Shown here in pieces: positions 15,775-23,611 of a stretch of DNA of 64,000 nucleotides; the first letter of the stretch is position 1; each line of letters opens with the position of its first letter. The stretch is from Microtetraspora fusca (GTDB taxonomy: Bacteria; Actinomycetota; Actinomycetes; Streptosporangiales; Streptosporangiaceae). Location: assembly GCF_001570365.1 (NCBI RefSeq), contig NZ_BBYK01000054.1:1-64000 (forward strand). The letters are read 5' to 3'. The position numbers were made by a program, and so were the translations under genes. The notes beneath the pieces are model-generated. The model saw nothing but the letters and a program-made list of their open reading frames with translations, was not told the DNA's origin and did no database searches.

Positions 15775-17839
15775 CGTCGGCCTTCCTCGTGAGGATGACG
15801 GCGTCGAGTGCGACCAGGCCTTCGTGGCCGAGTCGCAGGGGGTTGATCTCGATCTCGTCGAGGAGCGGGTTGGCGGTGAGCAGGTCGCCGAGCGCGGCGA
15901 CGATCCGGCCCAGCTCCGCGACGTCGAGGACCGGGCCGCCGCGCCAGCCGGTGAGCAGGGCGCGCCCGGAGAGTTCCGCGGGCATCGCGGCGGCCTCCTC
16001 CGGGGCCAGCGGGCCGAGCCTGACGGTGACGTCGGCCAGCGCCTCCGCGACGGTGCCGCCCAGCCCGACCAGGACGACGGGCCCGAAGACCGGGTCGCGG
16101 CGGGCGCCGACCACCAGGTCGATCCCGGCGGGCGCCATCGACTCGACCAGGTAGCGGCGGGCCCCGGCCGCGTCGAGCCGGTCGAGCGCCGCGTCGAGCC
16201 GGTCGAGCGCCGCGTCGAGGTCGTCGCCGGTCACGACGCCGAGGTGGACCCCGCCGATCTCGGTCTTGTGCAGGACCGAGGCGTCGAGCAGTTTGACCGC
16301 CACCGGCCCGCCCAGTTCGGCGAGGGCGGCGCGCGCGGCGGCCCGGTCGGCGCAGGCGCGGCGTGGCATGGTCGCCACGCCGAGACGGCCGAGCAGGTCC
16401 TTGGCCTCGTGCTCGTCGTACGCGCCGGTGACGTCACGGGGCACCCCGGCGGGTACGGAGGGCACGAAAGGCACCTGGGCCGCCGCTCTGGCGCGGGCGT
16501 CGGACAGCAGTGCGGCGGTGGCGGCGGCCACGCCTCGGGGGTCGGCGGCCACGGCGATCCCGGCGTCCCGCAACGCCGCCCGGTTGCGGGCGACCTCCTC
16601 GCCCGTCCCGCCGAGGCCGAGCACCATGGGGACCCCGGCCGTACGACCCTGCCGGGCGGCGGCGACGACGTCCACGGCGTCCGGTTCGTGCAGGACGTAA
16701 CCGGCGATCAGGTCGACGCCCGGGTCGGCGCCGACGGCGGCGAGCACGGCGCCCAGTTCGGGGCCGGGGCGGCCGGTGTCCACCGGGTTGAGCTGGTAGG
16801 TCAGCGGCGGCAGCAGCCCGGACAGGGTCCGCCGGGTGCCGGAGGTCAGCTCCGGCACCCGTGCCCCGCGGCCACGCAGATCGTCCAGGAGCAGCAGCCC
16901 GGGGCCCGCCTGGGCGGTGACCAGGCCGACGCCGGGCTCGGCGCACGGTGGCATCCGGGTCACCGACAGCGCGCCGACCGCGTCGACCAGCTCACGCTCG
17001 TCGCCGACGAGTACGGCTCCCGCCTGGGCGAGCGCGGCCCTGGTGGTCCGCCAGGAGGTGGCCAGCGCCCCGGTGTGCGAGGCGGCGAACGCGCCGACGT
17101 CGTGGCGGCCGACGACGAGCGCGACGACCGGGCGGCGCGCGGCGAGCCGGCGCACGCTCTCGACCAGCCGGGGGCCGTCCGCCACCGACTCGATGTGGAG
17201 CGCCACCGCCGCCGTGCCCAGGTCCTCGGCCAGGTGGTCCAGCACGTCGGGGGCGGTCACGTCCGCGCCGTTGCCGAGCCCGACCGCGAGGCTGACGCCG
17301 TACCCGGCCTCGGTCAGCGCGAACGCCAGGGCGTGGTTGACGCCGCCGCTCGCCGCGACGACGGCCACGGAGCCGGGCCGCACCCGGGCGGCGCCGGGGA
17401 CGAAGCTGGCGGTCACCCCAGTGGCCGGGGCCAGGAAGCCGCTGGTGTTCGGGCCGAGCAGCCGGATGCCGGTGTCGCGGACGACCTCGCGCAGCGCGCG
17501 CTGGTGCGCCACGCCCGGCCCGCCCGCCTCGGCGAACCCGCCGCCGCAGACGACGGCGGCCCGCACTCCCGCGGCGGCGGCCTCGGCGAGCACGCCGGGG
17601 CAGGCCGCGGCCGGGACGCAGATCACCGCGAGGTCCACCGGCCCGGACTGCGCCGCGGCGCGGATCGAGGGGTGCATGGAGTCGTCGCGGGCGTTGACGA
17701 GTGCCAGGTGGCCGCCCGCCTCGGCGAACGCCGACAGCGACCGCGCCATGACCGCGCCGAGCTTGGCCGGGTCGCGGGACGCGCCGACGACGGCGACGCC
17801 GCGCGGCGCGAACATCGGGGTCAGGCCGCGCGCGGTCAT
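15755..17839 (-). CDS. ADP-forming acyl-CoA synthetase (fused subunits)
   Basis: A 694-residue protein of the NDP-forming acyl-CoA synthetase family. Order: CoA-binding Rossmann domain (MFAPRGVAVVGASRDPAKLG), succinyl-CoA-ligase-like domains with the phosphohistidine segment AASHTGALATSW, and a C-terminal ATP-grasp domain (DEHEAKDLLGRLGVATMPRR ... GGPVAVKLLDASVLHKTEIGGV ... NPLLDEIEINPLRL). ATG 17839 overlaps the stop of the flavoprotein gene (ATGA). A 21-nt tandem repeat at 16170-16211 duplicates LDAALDR. It probably activates or recycles an acyl-CoA for the same pathway. Confidence 0.88.
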   Translation of the reverse strand: MTARGLTPMFAPRGVAVVGASRDPAKLGAVMARSLSAFAEAGGHLALVNARDDSMHPSIRAAAQSGPVDLAVICVPAAACPGVLAEAAAAGVRAAVVCGGGFAEAGGPGVAHQRALREVVRDTGIRLLGPNTSGFLAPATGVTASFVPGAARVRPGSVAVVAASGGVNHALAFALTEAGYGVSLAVGLGNGADVTAPDVLDHLAEDLGTAAVALHIESVADGPRLVESVRRLAARRPVVALVVGRHDVGAFAASHTGALATSWRTTRAALAQAGAVLVGDERELVDAVGALSVTRMPPCAEPGVGLVTAQAGPGLLLLDDLRGRGARVPELTSGTRRTLSGLLPPLTYQLNPVDTGRPGPELGAVLAAVGADPGVDLIAGYVLHEPDAVDVVAAARQGRTAGVPMVLGLGGTGEEVARNRAALRDAGIAVAADPRGVAAATAALLSDARARAAAQVPFVPSVPAGVPRDVTGAYDEHEAKDLLGRLGVATMPRRACADRAAARAALAELGGPVAVKLLDASVLHKTEIGGVHLGVVTGDDLDAALDRLDAALDRLDAAGARRYLVESMAPAGIDLVVGARRDPVFGPVVLVGLGGTVAEALADVTVRLGPLAPEEAAAMPAELSGRALLTGWRGGPVLDVAELGRIVAALGDLLTANPLLDEIEINPLRLGHEGLVALDAVILTRKADDAHPDQ
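16170..16211 (-). repeat. 21-nt in-frame tandem repeat in acyl-CoA synthetase gene
   Basis: Two exact 21-nt copies (16170-16190, 16191-16211) plus a 9-nt third partial copy. On the coding strand they encode repeated LDAALDR in a surface helix of the ATP-grasp region. The length keeps the frame, consistent with slippage. Confidence 0.85.
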
Positions 17840-19407
17840 CGGGGCACCCCCACCAGGTCGGCGCGGCCGGACAGCACCGTGGTCAGCGCCCGGTCGAGGT
17901 CGTGGTCCGGCTCGACCGTCAGGGCGGGCAGCCCCTCCTGTAGCCTCGCCCGCTCGCAGAGCAGGGCGCGGGTCAGCGGGGTGCCCCCGTGTACGGCGAC
18001 CAGCACGGGGGCGTCCTGCCCGGTCAGCCCGGCGAGCCGGTCGAACGACGCGGGCAGGCCCGCCTCGGTGTCCGGCGCGGCCAGCAGCGCCCCCCACGTC
18101 CCAGGTGCCGGCCGCCCGGACAGGGACAGGTCGCCGGTGCCGCGTACCGCGACGGGCAGGCCGTCCGGGCCGGTGACGATGTCCACGAGGCGGCCGGGCG
18201 CGGACCAGCGGGGCGTGCGGAACGGGGTGTCGAGCGGCTGGGCGCCGTGCTCCTCGCGCCACCTGCGGTGCGCGCCGGCGACGTAGTCCGGCGCGCGCCG
18301 GGCCAGCCGGGCGTCGGTGATGCTGCGGGTCAGGAAGTGGTAGGCGAACTGCCACGGCTCGAACGCCTCGTGGTAGCCGCCGAAGTTCTCCCACCAGGCC
18401 AGGCTGGGCCGCGCGGAGTCCTGGATGTGCCGCACCGGCGGCTGGGCGGCCCGCTCGTAGGCGGCCAGGGCGGCGGGCAGGTCACCGGGGTGCGCGACCA
18501 GCGCCCCGGCGAGGGCGACGGCGTCCTCCATCGCCATCTTGGTGCCGGATCCCACTGAGAAGTGCGCGGTGTGCGCGGCGTCGCCGAGCAGGGCGACCGG
18601 GACCGGGCTCAGGGTGTGCCACCGGCGGGTCCGGCGGGTGCGGAAGTTCGCCCACCGGGAGTTGTTCGTCAGCAGCCGCCCGCCGTCGATCTGGTCGGCG
18701 AAGAGCCGCTCCAGGTACTCCTTGGACCGCATGTCGCTCGGTCCGGGCGGCTGGGTCACGTCGAACGCGTCGAGCCGGGCCCGCCGCCACGACGCCTCGT
18801 CGGTCTCGACGATGAACGTCGACACCGTGTCGGAGATCGGGTAGCCGTGCACCGCGAAGACGCCGTCCGGGCCGCTCTCGTGGATGAACGTGAGCCCGTC
18901 GAAGAGGTGGTCGGTGCCGAACCAGATGAACTTGGCGCCGGCCGTCTCCACCTCCACGCCCAGGCCGGGGCCGAGGGCGTCGCGGATCCTGGATCCGGTG
19001 CCGTCCGCGGCCACGACGAGGTCGTAGCCCGTCAGGTCGTCCAGGGTCACCTCGGTGGAGAACCGCAGCGTGGCTCCCATGTCGCGGGCGCGATCCTGGA
19101 GCAGCAGGAGCAGGGTGCGCCGGGCGACGGCGGCCATGCCGTTGCCGCCGCAGCGGATCCGCTCGCCCTTCAGTCGTACCTCGATCTCGTCCCAGTGCCG
19201 CCCGTGCTCGACCAGCGCCCGGCGCAGCACCGGGTCGGCCCGGTGGATCGCCTCCAGGGTGCGGTCCGAGAAGACGACGCCGAAGCCGAACGTGTCGTCG
19301 GCGCGGTTGCGCTCGAACACGGTGACCTCGGCCGTGGGGTCCGCCTGCCTGACCAGCGCGGCCAGGAACAGCCCGCCCGGCCCACCGCCCGCCACTGCGA
19401 CACGCAT
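17836..19407 (-). CDS. salicylyl-CoA 5-hydroxylase-like FAD monooxygenase, shortened
   Basis: A 523-residue flavoprotein. The N-terminal FAD domain has GGGPGGLFLAALVRQADPTAEVTVFERN and the GDAAHTAHFSVGSGTKMAMEDAVALAGAL motif of class A hydroxylases acting on aryl-CoA (SdgC, anthraniloyl-CoA monooxygenase). Bifunctional relatives are about 780 residues with a C-terminal old-yellow-enzyme barrel. Here only scraps resembling that domain remain (PFRTPRW near its start, LSGRADLVGVPR near its end). ATG 19407 follows GGGGAGGG. It should hydroxylate an aryl-CoA made by the adjacent ligases. Confidence 0.82.
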   Translation of the reverse strand: MRVAVAGGGPGGLFLAALVRQADPTAEVTVFERNRADDTFGFGVVFSDRTLEAIHRADPVLRRALVEHGRHWDEIEVRLKGERIRCGGNGMAAVARRTLLLLLQDRARDMGATLRFSTEVTLDDLTGYDLVVAADGTGSRIRDALGPGLGVEVETAGAKFIWFGTDHLFDGLTFIHESGPDGVFAVHGYPISDTVSTFIVETDEASWRRARLDAFDVTQPPGPSDMRSKEYLERLFADQIDGGRLLTNNSRWANFRTRRTRRWHTLSPVPVALLGDAAHTAHFSVGSGTKMAMEDAVALAGALVAHPGDLPAALAAYERAAQPPVRHIQDSARPSLAWWENFGGYHEAFEPWQFAYHFLTRSITDARLARRAPDYVAGAHRRWREEHGAQPLDTPFRTPRWSAPGRLVDIVTGPDGLPVAVRGTGDLSLSGRPAPGTWGALLAAPDTEAGLPASFDRLAGLTGQDAPVLVAVHGGTPLTRALLCERARLQEGLPALTVEPDHDLDRALTTVLSGRADLVGVPR

Positions 19408-19412
19408 CGCGA

Positions 19413-19547
19413 TCAGCCCTCCCCGGCCATGACGTCGCGGTTCTCGCCGACGCCCTCGGCCCGGGTGACCGGACGCGCGCCCGCGGCCAGGTGGCGCGGG
19501 TGTTCGCCGACACGGACCGCCGCGGTGCTGATCGTCGCGATTTTCAC
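19413..19547 (-). CDS. possible 44-residue open frame
   Basis: GTG at 19547 opens a 44-codon frame (VKIATISTAAVRVGEHPR...) ending 5 bp before the hydroxylase start. The first residues resemble the beginning of many enzymes (MKIATIxT), then similarity is lost, so it may be the head of a deleted gene or a leader ORF. AGAGG lies about 11 bases upstream of the GTG. No function can be given. Confidence 0.3.
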   Translation of the reverse strand: MKIATISTAAVRVGEHPRHLAAGARPVTRAEGVGENRDVMAGEG

Positions 19548-19656
19548 TGCTGACAGCCTCTCTGGAGGTACGGACTTGAGATCTCCGGCGGAAGAACGCC
19601 CGGAGGTACGGCACGCCCGGGGCCACGCCCGCGCGGACGTGGCACCGGCGTTCCGG

Positions 19657-21429
19657 TCAGACGGCGGAGTCCGCGCGGCCGAGGATCTTCGCGAGGGCCC
19701 CGCCCAACGCGGCCTCCGGGTCCGACGGCAGGGAGGCGGCCCGCCAGCCCACCATGTGGTCGGGGCGGACCAGCAGGACGCCGTCCTCGCCTACCTCGGA
19801 AGCGGCCCGGTAGTCGCCGTAGCTGTCCTCGTAGTCGCAGCCCCGGCCGATGCCGTGCACCCGGATCGGCAGGCCGAAGCGCGCCGCGACCGCCTCGGCG
19901 GCCGCGCGCCAGGCCGCGCCGCCGATCCCGGTCAGCAGGGTGAACTCGCCCCTGCCGCACAGGTCGAAGGTGGACACCCGCCGCTGGTCGCGGGTCACCC
20001 ACACGTGCGGCAGGTGCCGTCCCGGGCGGGTGGTCCGGAAGTAGTAGACCTCCTCGTCACGCGGCGCGGGCACCTCGGGTGTGCCGTCCGGGACGACGGC
20101 CGCGGAGGTGTAGTGCTGGTTGGTCTCGACTCCGTGCGTGTTGAAGCACATGAGCGTGGCGTGCAGCGCGTCGTCGAACGTGCGGCGGCGCCGACCCGCC
20201 TCCGCCGTCGGCTCGGACAGCCGGTCGATCGCCTCACGCATCGTGTTCTCGTCCGGCGCGGTCGGCAGTTCGAGCGCGGCGAAGATCGGCGGCATGAGGT
20301 GCGCGCTGCGGGTGGCCCGCTGCACGATCTGCTTGGCGACGGGCGCTCGCTCGTCGCGGTAGGTCTCGATCAGCGAGGGCGCGGCCTGGCCACGAAGGAC
20401 CAGCGCGAGCTTCCAGCACAGGTTGTAGCTGTCCTGCATGGAGGTGTTGGAGCCGAGGCCGTTCATGGGCGAGTGCCGGTGCACGGCGTCACCCACGCAG
20501 ATGACCCGGCCCCGCATGTTGTCCGTCGCGTACACGTCGTTGACGGCCCAGGTGGAGATCGACAGCACCTTCACCGGGACGGTGTCGTCGCCGATGAGCT
20601 GGTGCGCGATCCGGATGCCGTCCTCCTCGGTGAACGTGGGCGTGCCCTGCGACTCGTCGTAGCCCCACACGCCGACCCACCGGGTCCACGGGCGGACCAT
20701 GCGCAGGACGCCGATGCCGTTGCCGTCATGGCCGACCCCGGGCTGTACCAGCCAGTACATGTCGCCCGGCCGGTGTTCCACGAACCGGGTGAGGTCCGCC
20801 TCGAACACCACGTTGATCGAGCCGCCGGTGCCCATCTCACCGACCATCGGCAGGCCGAGCTTCTCGGCGACGACGGACCTGCCGCCGTCCGCGCCGATCA
20901 GGTACTTGCCGCGGATGCCGTACTCCTGGCCGGTCAGCCGGTCGCGGACCAGGGCGGTCACGCCGTCCTCGTCCTGGGTGAACGTCACCAGTTCGGTGTT
21001 GAACCGTACGGAGGAGCCACGCGAGGACGCGGCGTCCACCAGGATCGGCTCCAGAATGTGCTGCGGCAGGTCGCACACCGAGCAGGGGCTGGCGAGGTCG
21101 TGCTCGGCCTTGAAGTGCGGGTGCGTGTACCAGGTCCGCAGCCGCCCCAGCTCGCGACCGCTGAGGCTGGTCGCGTAGACGTGCTCGCCCATCAGGTGCT
21201 GCGGCGTCGCGCCTGCGATCACCTGCTGCTCCAGGCCGAGGTCGCGCAGCACCTCGACACCGCGCTGGTTGGTGATGTGCGCGCGGGGCGTGTTCGAGAC
21301 CCCGGCGTACTTGTTGATCATCACGTTCCGGATGCCGTACGTCGCGAGCAGCGCCGCGGCGGTGGCGCCGGCGGGCCCGGCGCCGACGATGAGGACTTCG
21401 GTCTCCAGGACGGGGGTGAGGTTGTCCAT
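19657..21429 (-). CDS. TfdB/PheA-like phenol 2-monooxygenase (FAD)
   Basis: A 590-residue group A flavin hydroxylase. It shows the FAD fingerprint VLIVGAGPAGATAAALLATYG, the DG motif (IGADGGRSVV), and the second GD motif in the form seen in 2,4-dichlorophenol 6-monooxygenase, GDAVHRHSPMNGLGSNTSMQ, then DSYNLCWKLALVLRG. A thioredoxin-like C-terminal domain is present. It should ortho-hydroxylate a phenol to a catechol with NADPH and O2, giving the substrate for the extradiol dioxygenase encoded next upstream in the operon. Confidence 0.9.
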   Translation of the reverse strand: MDNLTPVLETEVLIVGAGPAGATAAALLATYGIRNVMINKYAGVSNTPRAHITNQRGVEVLRDLGLEQQVIAGATPQHLMGEHVYATSLSGRELGRLRTWYTHPHFKAEHDLASPCSVCDLPQHILEPILVDAASSRGSSVRFNTELVTFTQDEDGVTALVRDRLTGQEYGIRGKYLIGADGGRSVVAEKLGLPMVGEMGTGGSINVVFEADLTRFVEHRPGDMYWLVQPGVGHDGNGIGVLRMVRPWTRWVGVWGYDESQGTPTFTEEDGIRIAHQLIGDDTVPVKVLSISTWAVNDVYATDNMRGRVICVGDAVHRHSPMNGLGSNTSMQDSYNLCWKLALVLRGQAAPSLIETYRDERAPVAKQIVQRATRSAHLMPPIFAALELPTAPDENTMREAIDRLSEPTAEAGRRRRTFDDALHATLMCFNTHGVETNQHYTSAAVVPDGTPEVPAPRDEEVYYFRTTRPGRHLPHVWVTRDQRRVSTFDLCGRGEFTLLTGIGGAAWRAAAEAVAARFGLPIRVHGIGRGCDYEDSYGDYRAASEVGEDGVLLVRPDHMVGWRAASLPSDPEAALGGALAKILGRADSAV

Positions 21430-21526
21430 CTGCCAGTGACTCCTAGGTGTGGGGTGTCGCGACGGCCCGGCCGTACGGCGTGCCCCGGGGGCGGGGCCGG
21501 TCCGTTCCCGGGACGGCGCGGCAAGG

Positions 21527-22387
21527 TCAGTGCCGGTGGCCCCAGATGTCGGGCCCGGGGATCTCGGTGACCTGCCAGGTGGCGTCGTCGATCAGCACGC
21601 CGCCGCAGCCGAACTCGGTGTGCACCCCGACCGGTGACTCGGCGTAGAAGGAGAACATCTTGTCGTTGGTGTGCTGGCCGAGCGTCATGGTGACCGGCAC
21701 GTCGCGGTCCAGCACCAGGTCGTACGTGCGGCCGACCTGCTCCATGTCGGGGACCTCGAGCATGAAGTGGTGCAGGAAGGGGTGGTCGATGCCGAAGAAC
21801 GGGCCGTCCACGAAGGCGATGCTGTGGTGCCGCGGATTGGTGTGCAGGAACGTGGCCCCGAACGGCGCCCGCATCGTGTCGCTGATCCTGAAGCCGAGCA
21901 CGTCGGTGTAGAACGCCTGCTGCGCGGCGACGTCCGGGCTGGCCAGGACGACGTGCCCGAGGCCGAGGTCGCCGGTGATGAACCGCTCGATGTCGCGGGC
22001 GGAGGTGAACTCTCCCTCGCCCCTCGCCTGGCCGTAGTACAGCTCCACCCGGTTGCCCGCCGGGTCGAGGAAGTGCGCCATGCCCTCGACGCGCCGGATC
22101 TCCAGCTCGCGCTGCGTGGCAGGCCGGGCCCGGACGCCGTGGTCGCTCAGCTCGTCCATCGCGGCGCGCAGCGCGTCGGCGTCGGCGAGTTCCCACCCGT
22201 AGTAGGCGCCGCCGTCGCGGTCGGCCGCCTCGACGGTGACGCGGTGGTGCCGGTCGTCGATGCGGAAGTGCGTGGCGCCGTCCTCTCCCGCGACCCGCTG
22301 CATGCCGAGGACGTCCGTGGCGTAGGCGGCGAACGCCTCCGGCTCCCGGGCGTGGAGGCCGAGGTAGCCGAGCTGCTTGATGTCCAT
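21527..22387 (-). CDS. type I extradiol ring-cleavage dioxygenase (BphC/HsaC-like)
   Basis: A 286-residue two-domain VOC-fold protein. Predicted Fe(II) ligands are H145 (GLGHVVLAS), H207 (FLHHFMLEV) and E258 (GVHTEFGCGG), with a conserved Tyr at 248 (FSFYAESP). The frame is open far upstream, but ATG 22387 (MDIKQLGYLG) has AGGAGA before it and matches the family start. It should cleave a catechol adjacent to the hydroxyls (meta cleavage). Length and ligands agree with 2,3-dihydroxybiphenyl dioxygenases. Confidence 0.92.
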   Translation of the reverse strand: MDIKQLGYLGLHAREPEAFAAYATDVLGMQRVAGEDGATHFRIDDRHHRVTVEAADRDGGAYYGWELADADALRAAMDELSDHGVRARPATQRELEIRRVEGMAHFLDPAGNRVELYYGQARGEGEFTSARDIERFITGDLGLGHVVLASPDVAAQQAFYTDVLGFRISDTMRAPFGATFLHTNPRHHSIAFVDGPFFGIDHPFLHHFMLEVPDMEQVGRTYDLVLDRDVPVTMTLGQHTNDKMFSFYAESPVGVHTEFGCGGVLIDDATWQVTEIPGPDIWGHRH

Positions 22388-22419
22388 GTGTCTCCTACCT
22401 GACTGGTGGTGTCCGGCCG

Positions 22420-23268
22420 TCAGCTCGCGTCGGCGAGGAAGTGGCGGAGCAGGGCGGCGTAGTCGCGGGCGCGCTCGATCTGCACCCAGTGCCCGCAGTG
22501 CGGGAAGACGTGCAGCTCCGCGTTGGGCAGGTGCTGCTGGAGGTACACGCTGGAGTCGGGCGTGACGAACCGGTCCTCCCGGCCGTGCACGATCAGGAAC
22601 GGGTGCGGCATCCGGCGCAGCGCGGACGGCGGCACGGCCGCCTCCGCCGGGGTCGAGACCGCGGAGAAGAACCGCTCGTAGGACCGGCGGACCTCCGGGC
22701 GCATGACCTCCCGGTAACGCTGCTCGACGATCGACGAGATCGACTCGCTCAGCGCGCTCTCGTCGTGGACGAACCACCTGGTCAGGTTCTCCAGGGCGCT
22801 GATCGTCGGGTCCTTGTAGAAGGAGACCATCCGCATGACCTCGGGCGTCGGGTGCGCGCTTCCTCCCGCGCTGCCCATCAGGGAGATCCGGGCGAACCGG
22901 TCCGGCGCCGCCATGACCAGGTGCATCGCCAGGGCGCCACCCATCGAGTTGCCGACCAGGTGCGCCCGCTCGATGCCCAGCTCGTCCATCAGGGCCAGCA
23001 CCTGGTTCACCCGCAGCCGCAGCCAGCCGATGAGGGTGGGCGGCATGTCCTCCGGGTGGTCGGTACGGCCGTAGCCGACCAGGTCGGGCGCCAGGACCCG
23101 GTAGTCGCCGGAGAGCAGCGGGATGAAGTCACGCCAGTTCGACGAGGCGTTCGCGCCCGGGCCGCCGCCGTGCAGCAGGATCACAGTTTCGGAATTCTCC
23201 GCACCGCTCTCCAGAAGGAACGTAGAATAGCCATTTGTCTCGATAATTTGTTCGATTACTTGGGTCAC
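22420..23268 (-). CDS. meta-cleavage product hydrolase (BphD/HsaD-like)
   Basis: A 282-residue alpha/beta hydrolase, first gene of the catabolic operon. Oxyanion segment LLHGGGPGANASSNW, nucleophile S108 in GNSMGG, acid D232 in HGREDRF and base H260 in HCGHW form a full triad of the C-C hydrolase type. It should hydrolyse the 2-hydroxy-6-oxo-dienoate made by the dioxygenase. GTG 23268 start. The first 20 codons are unusually AT-rich compared with neighbours, probably to keep the start region unfolded. Confidence 0.9.
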   Translation of the reverse strand: MTQVIEQIIETNGYSTFLLESGAENSETVILLHGGGPGANASSNWRDFIPLLSGDYRVLAPDLVGYGRTDHPEDMPPTLIGWLRLRVNQVLALMDELGIERAHLVGNSMGGALAMHLVMAAPDRFARISLMGSAGGSAHPTPEVMRMVSFYKDPTISALENLTRWFVHDESALSESISSIVEQRYREVMRPEVRRSYERFFSAVSTPAEAAVPPSALRRMPHPFLIVHGREDRFVTPDSSVYLQQHLPNAELHVFPHCGHWVQIERARDYAALLRHFLADAS

Positions 23269-23611
23269 GCGTATCGAGTTCCTTCCTCACGTGTCGGACT
23301 GCTCGGCCGGCGTTCCGCCGGTCGCCGCCCCGGGCGGCTGGCAATCATGCCCCGCGCTGTGCCAGCATTCGTCCAGGCCCCGGGTGATTGACCGCCGATC
23401 CGGACTCGGAGATCAGGGGCCCTTTCCCGGCGACCCGGCCGCCGCGTCCCGGCATGGACGGCAGCGGCTTTCGGTCACCTTCACACGCCGTGGTGTCAGC
23501 TTGTGCGGTGTTGACTCACCGTAGCCGGGCGACGGGCGGACGCGCTTCGGACGTTCTGTCGCCGCCTGTCGGACGTGATCCGACGAAGTGTCGGAGGAGA
23601 GGACCAACCCG
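23269..23611. promoter_or_regulatory. divergent promoter region, aromatic operon and pucR-like gene
   Basis: This 343-bp gap separates the catabolic operon from its likely regulator. It contains an inverted repeat GTCGGA(23568-23573) cgtga TCCGAC(23579-23584), with another TGTCGGA at 23589-23595, just upstream of the regulator start. TTGACT near 23512 is a possible -35 toward the regulator. No gene is seen. Confidence 0.5.

Noticed and set aside
15749-18286. 845-codon plus-strand frame opposite the acyl-CoA synthetase
   Set aside because: Shadow frame without motifs; opposite strand shows clear ATP-grasp and CoA-binding domains.
18562-21570. Very long open frame (about 1000 codons) on the plus strand opposite the flavoprotein genes
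   Set aside because: Arg/Val/Gly/Asp-rich shadow of two well-supported minus-strand flavin monooxygenases; no family motifs and no ribosome site.
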